Shown here piece by piece: positions 45,319 through 57,032 of a stretch of 64,000 nucleotides of DNA. Within the stretch, counting starts at the first letter, position 1; each line of letters begins with the position of its first letter. A model generated the notes under the pieces. The model worked only from the letters and a program-made list of their open reading frames with translations. It searched no databases and had not been told where the DNA came from. The translations under genes and the position numbers were made by a program. Source of the DNA: Oscheius tipulae (lineage: Eukaryota; Nematoda; Chromadorea; Rhabditida; Rhabditidae); the NCBI GenBank assembly GCA_037178975.1, contig JASJZH010000005.1:6076001-6140000 (forward strand). Reading direction: 5' to 3'.

Positions 45319-46289
45319 AGACCCATATGGCTCAGACGCTTCTTCTAACTATTATCTTGCTTTGAAACTTTGTTATCTTTGGGATCGGTGTTGGTCAATC
45401 AATAAAGAAACGTAGTTGCTTGTTGTCTCTTTTGGTCAGTGTTACAACTTAGTGTCCGTTTTGGGCAGAAGCAGGAAGTTTTTTGATTGGACCAAAACAG
45501 ATGACAGTGTAAGACTGTGGTGGGTATCCTTCAGGAGTACACAAGTGTTCAAGGTTCGAAAATCATTATGATAGTGAATCGAAGCTCTGGTGACAGTAAT
45601 CTATTGGGAACCTCTCTTTTAGGAATTGTCCTATTTAAGAGTTCTGGTGAAAAAGAAACTTTGTGATCTCCTAGTGTTACTGTTTTGTTTGCAAAAGAAG
45701 CAATAGACTGGTTTCTTTTTCAGAGAGCAACTTCCTACTCTGACTGGTCACTGAAGCAAACAGGAAAATACGCTGACTATAAGATTAGCATAGCTTATGA
45801 AAACAGATTAATACTTCAACTTTACCTATAAAAGTTGATCTAGTTTGGTTCTGTTTGTTGCTGTACCTTCGGAGAACCAATCATGGTTACCTACCGATCT
45901 ACCACAATGGTTAGTTTCAGTCAAGGTACAGCAACAAACAGAACCAAGCTTTTGGATAGGAAACTGAAACAGTTCCCCCACGCCGCAGTCGTTTAGCCTT
46001 CAGTTCTTGTCGAGCTACCACAAACTGAACGACATCCCCATGCTGCTCTCCGCTCACAATTGACTTGTCATCTAATTGTTGACTTGCTTCGTAACTACTG
46101 ACAACTCTACAAACAAACAGAGAAACAGAGTCAACCACAGACATAATCGCGCTTTCATTGTTTGGATCTGATAATCGTCATAAGGTCGTTGCAACCTTCC
46201 AAAGAACTATTAAAGCAGAGCAGCGAAAAGTTTTATTGTCAAGAAAGTGTGGTCAGAATGATGTCAACTGGTGATAAAGTGACAGAAGT
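45319..46289. other. Intergenic region with a hairpin
   Basis: No supported exon. Contains a perfect 25-bp inverted repeat (45845-45947, listed separately). A minus-strand open frame at 45917-46144 begins inside that repeat and has no recognisable features. Confidence 0.4.
45845..45947. repeat. Perfect 25-bp inverted repeat with 53-bp loop
   Basis: Left arm 45845-45869 (TTGGTTCTGTTTGTTGCTGT then ACCTT) is the exact reverse complement of 45923-45947. The loop is not repetitive. It could be a small MITE or a hairpin RNA precursor; no promoter is evident. Confidence 0.75.
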
Positions 46290-47584
46290 TCATTCAACTC
46301 GACGCGCACTCTTTCTATTGTCCACGACAATCTCCATCTCGTCTTTCTTCATGTCAGAATCGTCCTGAAATGTCAGTTACTCCAAGGTTTTACAAAGATC
46401 GCGTCACATACTTCTGGAAAGCAGGTCTTTGAGCCCTTTTCTTTGATTAGGTGACCTTGAGATGTCAAGGAAAGACAAGGCACTTTTACATCAACTACGT
46501 AAGCATTTTGTCTTCTTCGAAGAGAAACCTACATCGAATTCCATGAACTTGTCATGGGTCCAGAGTCCATCCGCACCAGAACGAGGTGCTGCTGAACGCA
46601 AGTCTCCACCGCGACGATCAGAGTAGGTATCTCGGCGGCCGCGGTCATCGCGACGCTCATATCGATTCTGCAGAGAAAAGTACAAAAAAAATTGATTTAT
46701 GCCCTACCCGTCCGCGATCTCCGAAACCTTCCCAATCGGAGTGGCGTCGTTTGGGATGCGATCCAAAATCTTTGCGGGGATCGTAGACTGTTCTTCCTCT
46801 CCAGGCTTCGGATTTCATCCGATCGTCGTGCTGAGTGTTGTTTTGGTAATTTATCAGAATGAGTGCTTACATCGAAAAAGTTTCGGGATTTTGGAACAAA
46901 AGTCGGGTCAATTAGACGCTGAACAGGCTTGTCCGAGTCTCTGAAAGATCCATTTCTGCGCTCGTCCTCATCTTCATCATCGTTATCCCGATGTCGTCTG
47001 TCACGACGAGAGTCATTGGAATAGCTGATGCGATCGAGTACGGCAGCTCGACGATCCCTTCTGAAAGCAAAAGAACCTAGTCTGTACTCATTCTCTCTAC
47101 CTGTTCATGGGAGTGCCTGCCGGCTTGATGATGCTCCCTCTCATCGAAACACGACGGTCAGCTCCATCAAAAGTACCTCCAGTCAAGCTGAACCAATCAG
47201 TTTACCATGAAACATGTAGAAACACGTACCGATTGCGAACATCTCCTCGATTCCCGGGAATTGTACAAGTCTAGAATTTAAGGGACGTAAAAAGAGAGTA
47301 CAGCTTGCGGGCTCTAAACTACCTCTGCTTCGGCGACTTTTGAACAGTAAAAAATTATAAATGTTCGCTCGCAAAACTTACAATACGCTCGGCTTTTCGT
47401 GAAAGTGAGGAAAGTGACGACTCTAAAACTGATGATAAAAGAGATATACAGGCATAAGCTCACCATTTCTAGCCTGTTCCATGGCATCTGCATCCAGCAT
47501 GTTGACTGCACGACCACTTCGCTGTCTGGACGAATAAGAGGGACCTCCTCTAACAGGAGAGCGGGAGTGATGTCTTCTGGACAT
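46290..47584 (-). CDS. casc3: Barentsz / CASC3-like exon-junction-complex protein
   Basis: Core component of the exon junction complex, which clamps eIF4A3 on spliced mRNA with MAGO and Y14. The start at 47584 (MSRRHHSRSPVRGGPSYSS) follows an ATCTTCAG acceptor by two bases. The sequence is Arg/Asp/Ser rich (DRRHRDNDDEDEDERR). The SELOR signatures are LIDPTFVPKSRNFFDHDDR (compare IP-FFEHD-R in CASC3) and, later, GLWTHDKFMEFD (compare WEHDKF). The C-terminus is short and charged (DDSDMKKDEMEIVVDNRKSA, then RRVE). At about 250 residues it is far shorter than vertebrate CASC3, keeping mainly the SELOR region. All introns are about 40-60 bp. Confidence 0.75.
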
Positions 47585-47887
47585 CTCTGAAGATTGGAAA
47601 AAAGAGTTATTTGAAAGAGTCATGGTTTAAGAAGGGAGTGAGGAAGTTTACTGGGTGAAAAGTCCTTCAAAACATCGATGATGAGAAACAGTTGACCACA
47701 AGTTATCAAGAAGTACTTCCCCCAACAAAATCGGGAAATTGGTTAAAGAAAAAATGGGCAAAAGCCTTTAAACAGATTGGACACGTTCAAAGGTTCGTAA
47801 TTGAATGGCAGGGCTGTATTTCGTGGTGAGACCACTGTACTTATGAGAGAAAGAGAATCAGTGTTTATTGAAATGCTTATTAAAATC

Positions 47888-48694
47888 TTATTTTCGCTTC
47901 TGTTTTTTATCGATTGCTTCCTCAAGATCGACCTTCTTCAAGAGCACATTGGCCAGCTGCGTCAGGAGGAAGTATCCAGCTATGGCAGCCACGAAAGAAA
48001 GAGCGAAGTGGGCCGGGCCAAGAAGTCCAAGCAGAGGGTAGATCCAGTAGCCCTCGTAGTAACGAACAGCGAAAATTCTGAAAGAATGTGTTTTGAGAGA
48101 GCGAAAGAGTAGTCTAAAAGCATCTTTATGACTTACACTTTGAAATAGAAGAGCACGATGAGGAATGATACGAATAGCCGACCTTTGGCATCCACCCCAG
48201 CTCTTTTTTCAGCCATCAGTTCGAACAAAACGTAGAGTACGGGCAAAGTATGCGTCACGTGATTGAGCCAAGACGGGATCAGCTCTCGAATCCAGGCTGG
48301 CATTACCAGTTCAGGCTCAATGGTATACAGACCCCAGAAAAGAGCACAGGTTACCTGAAGCAACTGGATAACAATGTAGTCTGATTGACTTACGATGCAG
48401 CAAGGGAAAATAGTTGTGACCAAAGAGTGGTCCAGGTACTTTTTCATGAATCCCAAAGGAGGAATACAGGCCGAAATTGCAGATAGAACTGAGTAAATTG
48501 TGACTATAACCTGAAACAGTTTTTTAGAGTTCAAAGGATAGAGAACTTACAAAGTTAATGTTAGTTAGCATGATGAGCTTGTAGATGTACCATTCGTGGC
48601 CGAGACGCGGCTGATGTTGGACATCGTAGTAGAGGGAATAGCTCCAAATGGCAGAAAAGACCAATTTCAAGAGTTTCGTAGATGAGGAAACCAT
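47888..48694 (-). CDS. AIG1/ADTRP (FAR-17a) family membrane hydrolase, paralogue 1
   Basis: Multipass ER/plasma-membrane protein of the family whose human members AIG1 and ADTRP hydrolyse FAHFA lipids with catalytic Thr and His. Starts MVSSSTKLLKLVFSAIWSYS, then LGHEWYIYKLIMLTNINF, then MKKYLDHSLVTTIFPCC (candidate Thr), ALFWGLYTIEPELV, then LIPSWLNHVTHTLPVLYVL (catalytic His in NHxxHT). It ends after YYEGYWIYPLLGLLGPAHFA and ALSFVAAIAGYFLL with a basic tail KKQKRK, possibly an ER-retention signal. The last exon ends at 47888. It is paralogous to the gene at 50116-50977. Confidence 0.88.
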
Positions 48695-50115
48695 GTGTGT
48701 GTTTGACTAGACCAAGGGATGCGTATTGAATGGGAAACTGTCCCGTGGCTGTGTGAAAGAGGCGGGAAAGTCTGCTATGTTGTTGTTGCGAAGGAGAATA
48801 ACAACGGGGGGGAGGGGTTAGAAGAGAGAGAGACGCGAGAGAAACTCGTCCACTTCCCGGCGCGCTCAATATCCGATTTGTACCCGAGCCCAGTTGGTTC
48901 TTCTGTAGTTAGCATCCCTCTTTATCTTTATTTGTAAGTCACAGTGACTAAGGATCCACTACCGATACAGTTCATTACTTTTTTGTTTTACAACAGGCTG
49001 TTCCTCCCGTTCAGTTTTCTAAAGTTCATCATCTTTCGAAGCACAGTAGAAATCGATTTTTGAAAAACAAAAAAGCTTCTTCAACTTATTATTGCTCCCG
49101 GGCTTTCAAAATGGAAAATACGAACGAAGAAACTGTTCAAGCATCTGACACTGATGAAGACCAGATTTGGAAAGAAAAGGTCAAATGAAGCAACAGATGA
49201 CGCTCTAAGTCTTCTCGGCTTGACAAGAGTGATACCGAAGAGGAAGATTTTGCTTAAAACGTAAATTCGCAAATTTCTCCAAATACACCTTTCAAAAAAA
49301 TCCACAAATTCACCTTTCAGGCTGTCGAAAAGGTCAGCCCGTATGATCCGAGTAACGAACAGTCGCCTCTAGTCAAGATTCGGACTATGTTTCCATGACT
49401 ATCGCTAAATATTGTTCGAAATCATTGATCGCAGCTTTCGAGGCAGAAAGGTAGTCATTCATTGCCTTTGCAGTAGTCGGAACGCAATTTGGAGAGGTAG
49501 CTTTTTTTTATCGAAGAACACGTTTTAATAACCACATTCAGAAGTATTTGATTTCCAAATACCAGTTTGATGATCCCGTACCTCTCACCTTTTTGGATTA
49601 CATCGTGTATAAGGTGAAACTCTAACTGAACTATCTTGTCAGGTCGGTTTTATGTGTGGAGATTATAAACTTTCCACAACATCCGATTCATTATCATTTA
49701 GGCGTTCAATGCGTATAAACGCAAGAATCTTGGGGAGGTCGTTTATTGGAATCATGCTGTAAAGAGATATCCACGAAGCCTTCCCTGAAATGCTCCTTAT
49801 TCCTTACGACAAGACCAAGCACTAAACGGCCAGAATTACGACTCGTCCAGTGGTATTATGGGATAGCAGAACACATCACAAGGGTGAGGTTACGACGAAC
49901 TTCAAAGGTGAGTAATTTCTATTAGTTCATTTCAATGTCTACGTTCAGTCTCTACCAGAGACAACGGAGCCTACACGGTTAGTGGTATCCAGAGTCGCGG
50001 TTCCGACCTCCATATAAGCTTCTCTCATGAGGTTTAGTGTGGCTGTATTACTTCATGTTTTTTTACTTCATTGTTGTTAAACACTTGTTTTCCACTTAAT
50101 AGTTTTATTTGTCTT
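48695..50115. other. Interval between the two AIG1/ADTRP paralogues
   Basis: Contains degenerate-looking open pieces on the plus strand (49111-50037, listed separately). The rest is AT-rich. Confidence 0.4.
49111..50037 (+). pseudogene. Possible degenerate multi-exon gene
   Basis: A series of short readable exons in order: MENTNEETVQASDTDEDQIW; AVEKVSPYDPSNEQSPLVKI; KYLISKYQFDDPVPLTFLDY; AFNAYKRKNLGEVVYWNHA; DIHEAFPEMLLIPYDKTKH; ITTRPVVLWDSRTHHKGEVT; STRDNGAYTVSGIQSRGSDL. Splice-like signals separate several, but in-frame stops interrupt the joins (after TMFP and after DKTKH). This fits a pseudogene or a fast-evolving gene whose splice sites I misread. The family is not recognised. Confidence 0.35.
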
Positions 50116-50977
50116 CTAATGAACCCGCTTCTTCGTCTGGACTCTTCCATGCACCGCATTGTGAATCAGAGACAGGATCTTGTAGTTGAGGAAGATGACA
50201 CCCAGACAGACGACGATAAACAGCATACGGAATGGAAGGGAGAGAAACCCGAGGATCGGATATGCCCAGAAGCCGCTGATGTGATGGACATAGTGAATGC
50301 TGAAAACATTGTTTATCACTGACTTCTAACTGACTGCACAGAACATTCAGGTGTATGTTCAAAACTCACTCAGCAACATAGAGCAATGCAAAGACACCGA
50401 TAATCTTCAAGGCTTTGGCCGTTTTTGGTTCCTCCTTTTTGAAGAGAATAAGCTCGGCGATAGAGGTCACAATCGGAAGAGTGTGCTGAACACAAAGCAC
50501 ATTTAGAGTTAAAGGAAAGATAAACAATTCCGTGGTTGAACCAAGTGATGGCAATGATGGCCTTGGCATTGTCGTCGGCCAGAAGAGTATCTGGATCGAA
50601 GAGATACAGTATCCAGAAGAGAATGACTACAGTCTAAAGACAGACATTTAGTTTGGCATTACAAAGATACTGACAGCTCCGACGGGTCCGACTAGACAGT
50701 ATCCAGCCAAGTCGAAGATTTTCGGAGCTGTTCGAGATGTATTGGCAAAGACTCCGACCAGATGGTAAATGGTTTGAAGGTACTGAAAGAGACGAATTTG
50801 AAAGCCCAAAATCAAACTAACCAAATCGATGAGGGTCAGCCAAACGAACTTGGAGAAGAACTGTCCTGGAATGGGAAGGAACCGGGGATCGGCAATGAAG
50901 TAGTCGGAAATACAGAGACCGACATAGAGCAAGGCACAGACAAGATGGAAAAGTTGTCGAATGTTAAGAGCGCCCAT
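50116..50977 (-). CDS. AIG1/ADTRP (FAR-17a) family membrane hydrolase, paralogue 2
   Basis: Starts MGALNIRQLFHLVCALLYVG, then LPIPGQFFSKFVWLTLIDL, YLQTIYHLVGVFANTSRTAP, and VVILFWILYLFDPDTLLADD. After ITWFNHGI and a short intron comes HTLPIVTSIAELILFKKEE, so the NHxxHT motif with the catalytic His spans an exon junction. The candidate Thr is in FVWLTLIDL. The last exon is HYVHHISGFWAYPILGFLSL to the final VQTKKRVH. It has the same order of membrane segments as paralogue 1 but low identity, so the duplication is old. No signal peptide. Confidence 0.88.
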
Positions 50978-51802
50978 TTTGCGAGGGGACAGTGATCTTA
51001 TCGGAGAGCGGGAGAAATAGAGAGCGGAACACGTGGAGAGGAGTTAGGGAGCAAAGTTCAAGCTACAATCTAGTCAGAGAGATTTTTTTCCAGTGCTTTT
51101 ACGATACACAATTCAAGTTTGTTGCAGAAACTAGGTAATTACTGTAGAAAATGTAAGCCAAACTGATTTTCATCCAGGACCAGCAGCCTGTGGCTGCTCC
51201 ACCGTCCTTTTGTTTTCAGTTTGTTTTGGCGGCTGCGCCGCTTCGTAGTAACAAAAGATTCCTAGTGGCTTCACTGTGACAAAAGCAGTTCTAGAACGCA
51301 AGTTGACTTCCCATCCAATATTGGGACTTCTTTTAGATAACACAAACTCTGGACAAAATAATTTGCTCGTTTTTGTTTCTTGCTCACGGACGAACGGACA
51401 GGCAGACACCATTGCGGTTTAGTAGTAGAGTAATGATAAACCTTCCTGCTCTCATCTCAAGTATTTCAAATCTTTTTCTCATTACCGCTGCGAAGACAAG
51501 TTTTCGCACCGCATAGGTTCGTTCATAATCTGATCCAACCTGACGTCTGGCCTGACTCATTGACCCCGGTGCGGCGCAGGTTGTACCGACAGAACAAATG
51601 CGCTTGGATAACCATTTTTTTCCTGCTTCTATCTTTTTCGATCAGAATCCCTAAAAAAAATCAAGATTAATGTTTGTAATTACTCAAATATTCTTCGAAC
51701 AACTGGATATCGATTGATCACCTCACCGCCTCTGTTTTTCTCTCAAGCTCTATGCTTTCAATATTCACCTTATTTTATACGAAAACGTTGTTTATTTTAC
51801 AG
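50978..51802. other. Divergent region between AIG1/ADTRP paralogue 2 and IDH3B
   Basis: Holds copy 3 of repeat family A (51180-51430). The TTTATTTTACAG directly before 51803 looks like the IDH3B trans-splice acceptor. No exon supported. Confidence 0.5.
51180..51430 (+). repeat. Dispersed repeat family A, copy 3
   Basis: Shares with copy 1 the blocks CGTAGTAACAAAAGATTCCT, AGTGGCTTCACTGTGACAAA, GCAGTTCTAGAACGCA, GTTGACTTCCCATCCAATA and CTGGACAAAATAATTTGCTCG. The tail CGGACGAACGGACAGGCAGA is followed by CACCATTGCGGTTTAGTAGT, close to copy 2. The head hairpin differs (GCAGCCTGTGGCTGC), pairing with different bases, so the hairpin rather than its sequence seems to be kept. Confidence 0.7.
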
Positions 51803-53703
51803 ATGCTCTCCCGCATTGTTCGGCCCCTGACTTCGGGAGCTCAGGTCCTGAACGCGGCTCGTCCTCTGGTCACGGCTTCCAAGCCACAGAGTGATCTGGC
51901 CCAGAAGCTAAAGGTTTTGACTTCTTTTTTTATAGAAATCTTGTCAAATTTCAGGTCACGATCATCCCTGGAGACGGAGTCGGTCCGGAACTGATCTATA
52001 CCGTTCAGGACATCGTCAGGAACACCGGCATTCCTTTGGATTTCGAAGGTTTTCAATTATGTTGAGTGTAACGGGGCCATTTCAGAAGTCTTCCTTTCGG
52101 AGGTCCACTACACCCGATCCGCTTCTATCGAAAATGCTGTGGAAGCTATTCGCCGCAACAACAATGTTGCTCTCAAGGGTAAGTTTTGCTATTTCCTTTT
52201 TTAAAAGCCTTGTTCAGGAGCCATCGAAGAGTCGGCTGTCCTTCATACTGAGGGAGAGCTTCAGGGACTGAACATGCGACTGAGACGTCAACTCGATTTG
52301 TTCTCCAATGTCGTCCACATCAAGGTTTGACAAAGCTGCAGAAACTGTATGGGGTTCGGAATAGGAATGGAACGGCAATACGGAAATGCAAAATGTTAGA
52401 AGGCAGGGAATTAGAGGCACTAAAATCTGTCCAACTAGTTTCTACTGTCAAAAATAAACAACTCACCTGATGGAGAAGTAGTGGAGCCGACCGTCTAGTT
52501 GCTGAAGCCAAGGATAGACCGAAATGTGAACGTACCATGATTTGACAGGGATTTACATGTCCAGACAAGTTAGGAACCATAAATCAAAGATGGGAAGTGA
52601 AGATTTTTTTGCTAGTTGGTGACGAGCCCGTTATGAGTGGCGGGTTGCACGAGGATCTTGCTCAATTTGTGGCAGCTCGACTAGAATACTAACTGAAAGC
52701 CGTCGGAGACGGTTGGTGGACAAATAGGGATAAGGACAGACACACGGAGATACCAGAAAAGAGGTGATTTAGACAATGGACGGAATCAAGACCCGCCACG
52801 GAAAGCAGCTCGACTTTTACATTGTCCGTGAGCAGACTGAGGGAGAGTACTCTAGTCTGGAACACGAACTCGTCCCAGGTAAGTAAGCTCTTACTTTTCC
52901 ACTGTTTCTGATACAGGAGTCATCGAATGTCTGAAGATTTCGACCCGCGAAAAGAGCGAAAGAATCGCCAAGTTTGCCTTTGACTTTGCCACGAAACATG
53001 GTCGAAAGAAGGTCACAGCCGTTCACAAGGCCAACATTATGAAGCTGGGAGACGGTTTGTTCCTCAGAACCTGCCTGGAGGTTTCCAAACGCTACCCGAA
53101 GATCCAGTTCGAGTCGATGATCATCGACAACACTTGCATGCAGCTGGTCAGCAAGCCCGAACAGTTTGATGTCATGGTGGGTTAAAATGATCTGTTCCAA
53201 CTTGAAATCACAGGTCATGCCCAACCTCTACGGAAACATCATCGATAATTTGGCTGCTGGGTGAGTGTTCTTTCATTCAGTTTCATGCCATATTTCCGTA
53301 GACTCACTGTCTCAACCTGTCTTGTATTCTGATTTTCTCAAATGATTCTATGTTTCAGTCTGGTCGGAGGAGCTGGAGTCGTGTCCGGCCAGTCAATCGG
53401 CAGTGACTACGTCATTTTCGAGCCTGGAAGTCGCCACTCTTTCCAAGAGGCCATGGGACGGTAACTGTACTTATGCCTGGGGAGACTCACACTCTATTTA
53501 GAGCCATCGCAAACCCGACAGCAATGATTCTCTGCGCCGCAAACATGCTGAATCACCTCCACTTGACAGAATACGGCAATGCTCTGCGCACCTCGGTCGA
53601 GGACGTCATTCGGGAAGGAAAGGTCCGCACCAGAGACCTCGGCGGCTATGCCACCACAGCCGACTTCGCCGATGCCGTCATCAATAAGTTCCAAATGCAG
53701 TAG
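51803..53703 (+). CDS. idh3b: Isocitrate dehydrogenase [NAD] beta-type subunit, mitochondrial
   Basis: Non-catalytic or regulatory subunit of the TCA-cycle enzyme. The first exon gives a mitochondrial presequence ([20 protein letters not shown]). The body has [127 protein letters not shown] and [15 protein letters not shown]. The [10 protein letters not shown] and VHKANIMK signatures fit the beta/gamma branch, and the [16 protein letters not shown] and IIDNTCMQL forms fit beta best. The intron at about 52325-52773 is unusually long and contains a GCCGTCGGAGACGG motif like the head of repeat family A. No break seen. Confidence 0.93.
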
Positions 53704-54358
53704 AACCCTTTAGAAATTTGTAGTCTGTCGATTGCTTTTACACTGTATATAGACTCGAGATTGAGGCGGGTTCTCTGCCTGCGTTACACCCAGTTTTAAG
53801 CTCAATTTTACCCTTTCAGTCAAGTTTGCCTTACAAAAAGAACGATTACTCATAATAAATCTTTTAGTCAGCCGTATGTTGAAAATGAGCCGGTTCGAGC
53901 CGTAAAATCCTTGTTTCCTGCAGTCTCTCTCTTTCAAAAGTCCTCTGCGTGTCTGCCCACTCTCTTCCCCCGTTACCGATTATCGGTCTTCGGTCCTAGG
54001 ACCTATGAATAAAGAAAACTCGAGCCTATGACAGCTATTTCGACTCAATTCCAGTCAGTTTCCATGCTATTTGGGAGAATGTAAGCTGTTTTTCAAATTA
54101 ACATCAGATTTGAACTTCTTCGCAAGGCATTTGGCGCGAATCTAAAGACAAAGCATTTTCTCGAATCCTTTATATTTTCACCCTTTTTCGATAGAAGCCT
54201 AGAAAAGCACTAGGATTTGTATAAGACAGCATAGTGACTGAAATACACTGTTTTGCGTGCTATATCATAATGTTTTTACTTTGGCAAAGGTGCAAATCAT
54301 TTCAGCCTGTTTTCTCTTAAGTTTTTGCTCACGGTATAATTTTTTTTCAGGCCTCTTC
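53704..54358. other. Intergenic region between IDH3B and the WDR44-like gene
   Basis: 3' flank of IDH3B and outron of the next gene, whose acceptor (TTTTTTTTCAG at about 54340-54350) lies eight bases before the ATG. No exon or repeat seen. Confidence 0.4.
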
Positions 54359-55961
54359 ATGGATGGACGGAGTCGGGTGCTATCAGATGTGAGTGAATCG
54401 GAACTGCTGGAAGATGAGAAGTTCGAAGATGCCGTAGAAAGTTTCTCGGATCAGGTATGCTCTCTTCCTCTTTTTATTTCCATGAGACCATTTTCAAAGA
54501 TCGATTTTGACCTTCTCTATTCAGTTGTTCGATAGTAAGCTATAGTTTATCACTCTGTTGTAAGAAAGGAAAATAGCAACCTACTTTCAGGTTGGTAATC
54601 AATTTCTTTTTCAGGAAGCCATCGCCAAAAAAGGAACACCCGTCAAGACGCAAAAATCGCCATCAAAATCACTAAAAAGCGCAACAGAAGAAGCAGATAA
54701 CGGAATGGCCTGCAAGACACGACAGGAATCACTCGACAAAGGAAAAACGACGGCTCGAGAACGCCGATACAAGGATATGAAGACCGTCCAGACGCTGGAA
54801 ACATCCAAAAAGGCCAACTGGTGCATGCGATTCTCGCCCTGCGGACGCTTTTTGGCCACTGGAGGAGCCGATTGTGAAATCCGGGTCTGGTGCTCACGAA
54901 GTCATCAGCAGGAAATCGTTGAGGAAGTGACAGAACAGGAAGAGCAGCTCCAGGGTTTCGCCACCGAGCCTTTTGCCGTTTTTAAGGTAATCTTACCAAC
55001 TTTTTAACCACATTCTCACATTTAGGGTCACAAAAACGAGGTTCTGGACATAATCTGGACCGATGACTTCAATCTCTTCTCGTGCAGCATGGACAAGGAC
55101 GTCAAACTGTGGTCTGTTTCCGCGAAATCCTGTCTCGGGACCCTTCGACACGACGCCTGCGTCAGTTCGGCCAAATTACTGCCCAAAAATCGCAACTATT
55201 TGGCCACACTGACCTTTGAAGGTGTTCTACGACTCTGGGACGTGCCACACAGGAAAGTAGCTGGCGAAATCAAGGTTCATGTGGGTTTGCATTAGTAAAG
55301 TTTGGTAAATATTGTTATTCAGGACAATCTCTGCACGGCACTGGAAATCATCGAAGAAGAGAGCATAATTGTTGTAGGAACCACTGACGGGATTTGCCTG
55401 TTCTTCACAAAAACGGTTAGTTTTTCGAATTCAAACGTAGAACGTTTAAATGTTCAGCTAGCTGCCCATTCCACGCTGACCATATCCGACAAGAAGCCGA
55501 AGATCTTCGATATCTGCTCTCACGGGGACAAACTGCTAGTGACAACGGATGACTCGAAGACCCGAATGTACAACAACAAGACGAGACAGTTCCTGATGAA
55601 ATTCAACGGCGCCCCACACTCGAACAGTCTCACTCGAGGCAACTTCTCAGCCGACTCGCAATTTGTCATCAGCGGAGCCGAGGACTATTGTTTGTACTTT
55701 TGGTCGACGAATGCAGCTCTCCTTTCGCCGAAACAGGAGCAGAAGTACATGGAGAAGGTCAAAGTTGGCAGAGCAGCGATCACGGCGGCCGCTTTTGCTC
55801 CCAAATCAGATGTATGTTCGACGAAGTTCAGAATATTTCTTTTTCAGGTGCTTGTTCGAATTAGTGACAATGTGCCGGTGCCAGATGTGATAGTCTGTGT
55901 CGACTGCAACGGGACGTTGACTGTGATGACGACGAGTTCTCCTCCTCCTCTTGAGCCTTAG
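54359..55961 (+). CDS. wdr44: WD40-repeat protein, WDR44 (Rabphilin-11)-like
   Basis: WDR44 binds Rab11 and tethers ER and endosome tubules. An acidic N-terminus (MDGRSRVLSDVSESELLEDE) and Lys/Ser-rich linker precede seven-bladed repeats: KANWCMRFSPCGRFLATGGA..IRVW, GHKNEVLDIIWTDDFNLFSC..VKLW, LPKNRNYLATLTFEGVLRLW, IIVVGTTDGICLFF, KPKIFDICSHGDKLLVTTDD, and ADSQFVISGAEDYCLYFWS. It ends VMTTSSPPPLEP. At about 440 residues it is much shorter than human WDR44 (913), because the long N-terminal FFAT and Pro-rich half is reduced. The order of blades and the VPHRKVAGE sequence support WDR44 over other WD40 families. Confidence 0.8.
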
Positions 55962-56210
55962 GGCGATCTCCCACTTATTTATTTCCCGCCTTATTCCCAC
56001 TACCTGACGGGTGTATAGAACCTATTGAAAATTCCTCACTTCCCACCAATCTTTTTGCAAAACCCGGTAACAAATTTCACGTGCCCATTTTGTACATGTA
56101 TTACATCTTTTTCATAATAACATTCCCATCTTTTCCGTTGCAAGAATGGGGTAGAAACTCCTGAATATACCTATTTTTGACGAATGTTTATACAAATTCC
56201 CTGATTACAG

Positions 56211-57032
56211 ATGTTACGAGCGCTGAGCAGTCTGCGAAGCCTTGTCCCCTCGGCTTCCAACTTCCCGAAAAGATTAATTTCGACGCCTGTGGTGGAGGCA
56301 GAGGCGGAGAGCTCGTCCAAGGAAGACTTGACCGAGGTTCCAGGGGAAGAAGATCTTCAGGAGCTGGCTCCGAAAACTGCTCAAGCAGTCAGGCACATAT
56401 ACTCCAATCAGGCTATACAGGCCTTGAAGTGAGTTCAATTTTGTGTGTGGAAATTGCCAGAGACGTACTATTAGATTTATTCTCTAGCTCAGAATCGGAT
56501 TACTACAAAATTGGAACTGTTTTGTATACCAATATCTTCAGCATGCGCTACTTCACAGAAATGCTTTTTAATCGCAATATTTCAGGTTAGACCAATATCC
56601 TTATTACGTGGAGCGCGAGTGGTGGAAGAAGGGAAAACGTATGACCTTCTGGGCTACCTGGAGACAGCTTCGTGATGTTAAGTGGGTTTCTTTTTATGTC
56701 CTTTCAACAAAACTTTTCTAGACGTCGTGAGCTGATCCAGGAAGTTGGACCGGATCGAATGCGACTGAAGGCGCTGAAAGAGAACACGGTTCTGCCGCAG
56801 GCGATTCGCGATGAGGCAGCCGAAAAACTGCACGGAATGTCCAAATACAGCCATCCTCGTCTGGTGCTCAATATGTGCATGTTCACCGGTCGACAGAGAG
56901 GAAAGATCAAGCCGTACAGAGTCAATAGGCATCTCTTCAGGTACCTTTTTTTTTGTTTTGCATTAATAACTATTTTCCAGAAAGTTTGCCGATCACTGTC
57001 AGCTGAGTGGTGTCCAACGTGCCATGTGGTAG
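56211..57032 (+). CDS. mrps14: Mitochondrial ribosomal protein S14 (uS14m)
   Basis: Component of the 28S mitoribosomal subunit. Exons are 56211-56428, 56586-56681, 56722-56941 and 56982-57032. The N-terminus (MLRALSSLRSLVPSASNFPK) is a presequence; an unusually long linker (EDLTEVPGEEDLQELAP) precedes the domain. The uS14 core has RRELIQEVGPDRMRLKALKE, NTVLPQAIRDEA, MCMFTGRQRGKIKPYRVNRH and the C-terminal KFADHCQLSGVQRAMW, nearly identical to the family end. Zinc-binding cysteines are absent, as usual for uS14m. The ATG directly follows a TTACAG acceptor. Intron 1 (157 bp) is longer than the others. Confidence 0.94.
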
